From Methanobacteriota archaeon (GTDB lineage: Archaea; Halobacteriota; Methanosarcinia; Methanosarcinales; Methanosarcinaceae), in contig JAUPKV010000065.1 in NCBI GenBank assembly GCA_030837265.1, positions 1-10,073 on the forward strand: a DNA stretch of 10,073 nt. Direction: 5' to 3'. Below the pieces are notes generated by a model. That model worked only from the letters and a program-made list of their open reading frames with translations, did not search any database and was not told the DNA's origin. The translations under genes were made by a program, and so were the position numbers. This document shows, piece by piece, positions 6,969 through 10,073 of the stretch (position 1 is its first letter; each line of letters starts with the position of its first letter).

Positions 6969-7284
6969 ATGTTTATGTCAGTTCTGTAAAGTCCTCGTAA
7001 GATAAGAGTTTTTTCCAGCTAGCGTCGAACAATAAATTCGTCCATCCTCCGAGAATTTTATAGAACCAAGCAAGCCAACTCTTACATACTATGGAACCAA
7101 CTCTTACATACTATGGAATAATCTCATTCGCAGTTAAATAAGCTAAAATGTTAAATTTCCATAATTTTCGACTGTAAGACATAATTCACTGCAAAGATTT
7201 AAGGTTATAAATCTAAATATTGCAAATTACTGCTTTTCAGTTTTGTAATCTTTTTATAGGAATTTAAAAGTTCCATATGGGTAA
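6947..7284. other. AT-rich intergenic region
   Basis: Besides the TATA-like elements at its left end and the 22-bp duplication at 7075-7118, I find no coding frame or RNA gene here. T-rich segments occur near 7007-7015 and 7249-7258. Confidence 0.5.
7075..7118. repeat. Perfect 22-bp tandem duplication
   Basis: The 22 bases at 7075-7096 (beginning CCAACTCTTACATACTATGG) recur without a single change at 7097-7118. Perfect identity in otherwise drifting noncoding DNA suggests a recent slippage event or selection on both copies. It lies 325 nt upstream of the ABC gene. Confidence 0.9.
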
Positions 7285-7371
7285 CTATATATAGTCAATA
7301 TGTGTATGTTTACATCGACTTATCCTGGTGGAAATAATAATCTGAATTTTGAATCCTGCGCCGAGATGAGT
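7285..7371 (+). pseudogene. Decayed copy of promoter and 5' end of the HTH gene at 9347
   Basis: This stretch aligns with 9314-9402, which spans the TATA box, short leader and first codons of the intact regulator. Shared blocks include GTCAAT, TATGTTTACA, TGAATTTTG and the 14-base CCTGCGCCGAGATG. The relic lacks 2 nt relative to the intact copy, its start codon is changed, and in the matching frame the conserved 'EFWALRRD' reads E-F-stop-I-L-R-R-D because TGG is TGA. Similarity fades right after this. Another frame is open from ATG 7306 to a TGA overlapping the ABC start, but it is not the homologous frame. Confidence 0.7.
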
Positions 7372-7442
7372 TCAAACATTGGTATTGTTGTTATAATACA
7401 CATAATGATTAGACGATCGGGTAGTACCAGACCTTTAAGAAA

Positions 7443-9284
7443 ATGAGAAAAACAAAACATCGGATACGCACTAAGGAATTCGTTTCAATGACTAATGAGA
7501 AATATTCGCTTCAAATACTCTATTTCCTTTTTAGACCACACAAAAAACTGTTAGGCTTCTATCTCATCAGTCTTATTGTTTTCAGCTTTTTGGATGTTTT
7601 TAGAGTTTTCCTGATCTATCCAATTATTAACTATGGACTCAGTATCAATCAGAGCTCTAATTTTATTGATAAGATTTATCAGTCAGTTAACTATGGAAAT
7701 CTTAATCCGTTTCTTTTATCTGCTATTGTGCTTGCTATTGTAAGCATAATTAGTGCGGGAGTAGAAGTAAGCGTTTCATATCTTGGAAGCAAAACATTTG
7801 CTACTGTAAGAGATACAACTGACCGCTCGGTCTTTAATGCCCTGAAAAATCAGCCGTATGAATATTTTGCCACACATAAGCAGGGTGATATTCTATATAT
7901 TGGGCAGCAAGCAGTGGAGCAAACAGGAAATGCTGTTTTTAATATTGTAGGTTTTCTTCAGAATATACTACTTTGTCTGTTCTACCTTTCATTTATTTTT
8001 ATTGTATCCTTTAAGATTAGTACTTTTATGCTGATTCTTGGAGCCTTTTATATTTTTCTCATGAAGAACATTATTTTTTCGAAAATTTACAAACATTCAT
8101 TGGTTTTGAACCACTTCGCACTCTCAAAATCTGTCATATATAATGAGTTTGTTTCAGGAATTAAAACAATATTTATTACTGATTCAATCGATTTCTGGGC
8201 TGGAAAATATAATGAAGCAGTGTATAATATTAAAAGAAGTTATGTATTTGCCATAATTCTTCAACGGCTTCCAGGTGCAGCAAATAACCTTCTGATCTTT
8301 CTGATTATTTCACTTGGTGCTGCAGGACTTTACTATTCAACTGATGGTCATTTTTTACCATACATCGGAGTATTTGGAACATTTCTGCTTGCTCTTTATA
8401 GGACAATACCTGCCCTAAATAGTTGTCAGTCACAGTTTGGTGCTATAGTACAGCAATTTCCTGCAATTGAAGTAGTGTACAATTTTTTACAAGAGAAAAA
8501 TAATATGAGCAGCTCTCTAAATTATGTGCCGAAGAAAGTGTTCCGGTTTCAAGACTCAATTGTTTTTAAAAATATCTTTTTCAGATACAGTGACACTCAG
8601 AAATATACTATTAACAACTTGTCGTTCACAATTAAGAAATGCACAAAAACTGCAATTGTCGGTAATTCTGGTGCCGGAAAAACCACGGTTGCAAATTTGC
8701 TAGCACTTTTGTATCAGCCAACATCCGGAGAAATCCTTGTCGATGGAGTAAATCTTAAAGAATTTAATCATTCAGATTATTTGAAGAGACTGGGCTATCT
8801 TGGACAGGAGACATTTATTTATCACGACTCCATTCGAGAGAATATCAGATTTGGTCTGGACTGCAATGATGATGAAATTATCGAAGCTGCAAAGCTTGCC
8901 GATGCTCATGAATTTATTATGGCAACCTCTGAGGGTTACGATACAATAATTGGTGACCAGGGGATCAAGCTTTCTGGAGGGCAACGACAACGGATTGCGA
9001 TCGCACGGATAATTTTGCGAAAACCTGAAATTTTGCTATTAGATGAGGCAACAAGTTCACTTGATAACATAGCTGAACAACGTGTAATGGGAGCAATTGA
9101 TCAAATTTCAAAGGATATGACAGTAATAATTATCGCACACCGTCTATCGACCGTAAAAAATGCTGATATTATTTATGTGCTAAAAGATGGAGAGATTGTT
9201 GAGAGTGGAAAACACGAGGAGTTGCTTGAATTGAAGAGGGAGTATCAGAAACTATATAATAAGTCGCCATTGGTGTCGCGCTAG
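7443..9284 (+). CDS. ABC exporter half-transporter (membrane and ATPase domains fused)
   Basis: This 613-residue protein has an N-terminal exporter membrane domain (about residues 35-325, six predicted helices, including 36-58, 88-112, 165-207 and 278-320) and a C-terminal ATPase. ATPase motifs are intact: A-loop Tyr382, Walker A GNSGAGKTT (407-415), Q-loop Gln455, signature LSGGQ (510-514), Walker B ILLLDE ending at Glu535, D-loop SSLD and H-loop His566. It should work as a homodimer, or with a partner not in this window, exporting lipid, glycan-lipid, peptide or drug; the substrate cannot be told. The ATG at 7443 has no ribosome site; an in-frame ATG at 7488 (MTNEKYSLQ) has AAGGA 10 nt upstream and may be the true start. 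The stop is TAG; 25 more codons follow before another TAG. The gene is visibly more AT-rich than the peptidase gene. Confidence 0.93.
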   Translation: MRKTKHRIRTKEFVSMTNEKYSLQILYFLFRPHKKLLGFYLISLIVFSFLDVFRVFLIYPIINYGLSINQSSNFIDKIYQSVNYGNLNPFLLSAIVLAIVSIISAGVEVSVSYLGSKTFATVRDTTDRSVFNALKNQPYEYFATHKQGDILYIGQQAVEQTGNAVFNIVGFLQNILLCLFYLSFIFIVSFKISTFMLILGAFYIFLMKNIIFSKIYKHSLVLNHFALSKSVIYNEFVSGIKTIFITDSIDFWAGKYNEAVYNIKRSYVFAIILQRLPGAANNLLIFLIISLGAAGLYYSTDGHFLPYIGVFGTFLLALYRTIPALNSCQSQFGAIVQQFPAIEVVYNFLQEKNNMSSSLNYVPKKVFRFQDSIVFKNIFFRYSDTQKYTINNLSFTIKKCTKTAIVGNSGAGKTTVANLLALLYQPTSGEILVDGVNLKEFNHSDYLKRLGYLGQETFIYHDSIRENIRFGLDCNDDEIIEAAKLADAHEFIMATSEGYDTIIGDQGIKLSGGQRQRIAIARIILRKPEILLLDEATSSLDNIAEQRVMGAIDQISKDMTVIIIAHRLSTVKNADIIYVLKDGEIVESGKHEELLELKREYQKLYNKSPLVSR

Positions 9285-9289
9285 CCTAC

Positions 9290-9305
9290 TAATTACCGTT
9301 TTTAC
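9290..9305 (+). terminator. Weak T-tract after the ABC gene
   Basis: A five-T run (9299-9303) lies 15 nt after the ABC stop codon. It is the only terminator-like feature before the next promoter. There is no hairpin. Confidence 0.25.
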
Positions 9306-9313
9306 TCAAAAAC

Positions 9314-9322
9314 AATTATATA
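9314..9322 (+). promoter_or_regulatory. TATA box of the HTH gene
   Basis: AATTATATA at 9314-9322 predicts transcription starting around 9342-9348. This coincides with the ATG at 9347 and makes the upstream ATG at 9329 unlikely to be transcribed. The box and the following leader are also preserved in the relic at 7285, supporting their importance. Confidence 0.5.
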
Positions 9323-9346
9323 CGGTCAATGTTTTTATGTTTACAC

Positions 9347-9796
9347 ATGTTCCTTCCGGTAGATGAAAAACAGTTTGAATTTTGGGCCCTGCGCCGAGAT
9401 GGGCTTCCGAATATCAATATAGCGAAGCAATTTGGAATATCCAGACAGGCAGTCTCAAGAGCTCTCCTCAGTATGGATAAGCGCATTGAAGAAACCCTGC
9501 TTGAGATGGCCAGTGCAAACAGGATAGATGTAGAAAAACTGGACTCAAAAAAAGGGATACTCTTCGGTAGATCGGCCCCCTTCAAAACCAATGCAATAAT
9601 TTTTGTATCCGCAAAACACGGAATGCAAGTCTGGTATGAACATGAAGGGGAATGTGGAGCTTGTGAAAAGTATCGGGAATGTATCGAGTTGCTCTGGGAT
9701 TTTGCAGAAGAAATGAAGCTCAAACTCCTGAGTACGGAAGATCCCACAAAAATTGCCGATGAATTGTTTAGAAAATTAAAGCAAATGGTGGAATAA
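9347..9796 (+). CDS. Helix-turn-helix DNA-binding protein with C-terminal cysteine cluster
   Basis: From ATG 9347 the protein has 149 residues (MFLPVDEKQFEFWALRRDG...). A helix-turn-helix of the sigma-region-4/resolvase style covers about residues 10-47 ('NIAKQFGISRQAVSRALLSM'). A middle beta-like segment (70-100) and a Cys-x2-Cys-x5-Cys cluster (Cys103, Cys106, Cys112, with His91 and His99 nearby) follow, then a helical tail. This suggests a transcription regulator that could bind metal or sense redox; that role is inferred. The frame is open back to ATG 9329, but the TATA box at 9314-9322 places the RNA start near 9347, so I chose the inner ATG and expect a leaderless message. A damaged copy of its 5' end lies before the ABC gene. 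The family is one I associate with methanogens; no specific name is certain. Confidence 0.82.
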   Translation: MFLPVDEKQFEFWALRRDGLPNINIAKQFGISRQAVSRALLSMDKRIEETLLEMASANRIDVEKLDSKKGILFGRSAPFKTNAIIFVSAKHGMQVWYEHEGECGACEKYRECIELLWDFAEEMKLKLLSTEDPTKIADELFRKLKQMVE

Positions 9797-9831
9797 TCCC
9801 GCGTTCTGAAAGAAAATGGGAGTAAGTAAAA

Positions 9832-10073
9832 ATGGACGTATTTATAAAAAGTATAAAAAAACCACTTGGTTTGTGCCCTAATATAAATTCACTTGAAATT
9901 TTACATACTATCCACCCTAAACGTTTAGAAGTAAGTACCCAGTCCAGAGGAAAAGATTCTGGGATTTCTCCGGTTTTACTCTCCGATTGGTTGAACAAAC
10001 GCCATTTGAACAAACGCCATAATAGAGAATTAACAACATCGTCCATACTAACTTTCTTCTCCGTACTTCCCTT
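9832..10073 (+). CDS. DUF1673-like protein, N-terminal part only
   Basis: The plus strand is open from ATG 9832 to the right edge, giving 80 codons. GGGAG at 9818-9822 lies 9 nt before the ATG, and the gene starts 35 nt after the HTH stop, so the two could be cotranscribed. The N-terminus 'MDVFIKSIKKPLGLCPNINS' followed by 'SQSRG'-like 'TQSRGKDSG' resembles DUF1673, a Methanosarcina-centred family of membrane proteins beginning with an 'IKKLMGWCPN' type motif. The predicted membrane part would begin near 'SSILTFFSVLP' at the edge. Residues 54-63 are an exact five-residue duplication (LNKRH twice). Function is unknown, and the family call is from recall. Confidence 0.65.
   Translation, partial: MDVFIKSIKKPLGLCPNINSLEILHTIHPKRLEVSTQSRGKDSGISPVLLSDWLNKRHLNKRHNRELTTSSILTFFSVLP
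9991..10020 (+). repeat. Perfect 15-bp in-frame tandem duplication
   Basis: TTGAACAAACGCCAT occurs twice with no spacer (9991-10005, 10006-10020). In the partial DUF1673-like gene it encodes LNKRH twice and keeps the frame, so it looks like a recent tolerated slippage. Confidence 0.9.

Noticed and set aside
7306..7446. 46-codon plus-strand frame whose TGA overlaps the ABC start
   Set aside because: It runs through the relic of the HTH gene in a non-homologous frame and lacks a ribosome site, so the ATGA overlap is probably chance.
9768..10046. 92-codon minus-strand frame at the right edge
   Set aside because: It is antisense to the DUF1673-like frame, which has a ribosome site and a family-like N-terminus.

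Overview
The window looks like chromosomal DNA of a methanogenic archaeon close to Methanosarcina. Several things point that way. The promoters have archaeal TATA-like boxes, and some genes also have strong GGAGG-type ribosome sites. The intergenic DNA is long and AT-rich. The proteins include a membrane-bound winged-helix regulator of the COG2512 type, a HEAT-repeat lipoprotein and the start of what looks like a DUF1673 protein. Genus-level placement is inferred from recalled protein families; no search was run.

Left part (1-3490, all on the minus strand): the start of a secreted protein runs off the left edge (1-148). Upstream of it lies a tightly packed three-gene unit, transcribed in the order membrane-bound winged-helix regulator (2850-3473), membrane-anchored beta-domain protein (2000-2848), HEAT-repeat lipoprotein (423-2003). 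The junctions are 1 nt apart and a 4-nt GTGA overlap, so this is almost certainly one operon. It combines a membrane-bound regulator with two predicted surface proteins.

Middle (3491-6057): a 460-nt divergent intergenic region carries a 15-bp direct repeat (about 4.7 units). Next is a glycine-zipper-containing DUF1269/DUF6325-like protein (plus strand), which converges on a complete M20-family aminoacyl-histidine dipeptidase (pepD-like, minus strand).

Right-middle (6058-7442): about 1.4 kb of AT-rich DNA with no intact long gene. It appears to be a small gene graveyard. It holds a startless minus-strand reading frame (6119-6394), a plus-strand small gene split by a TAA (6704-6946), a perfect 22-bp tandem duplication, strong TATA-like elements, and a decayed copy of the promoter and 5' end of a regulator whose intact version lies 2 kb downstream.

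Right part (7443-10073, plus strand): an AT-rich ABC exporter half-transporter, the intact helix-turn-helix protein (probably with little or no leader), and the first 80 codons of a DUF1673-like protein with a fresh-looking in-frame 15-bp duplication. The ABC gene therefore sits between a dead and a live copy of the same regulator 5' end, which suggests that a duplication or insertion built this segment.
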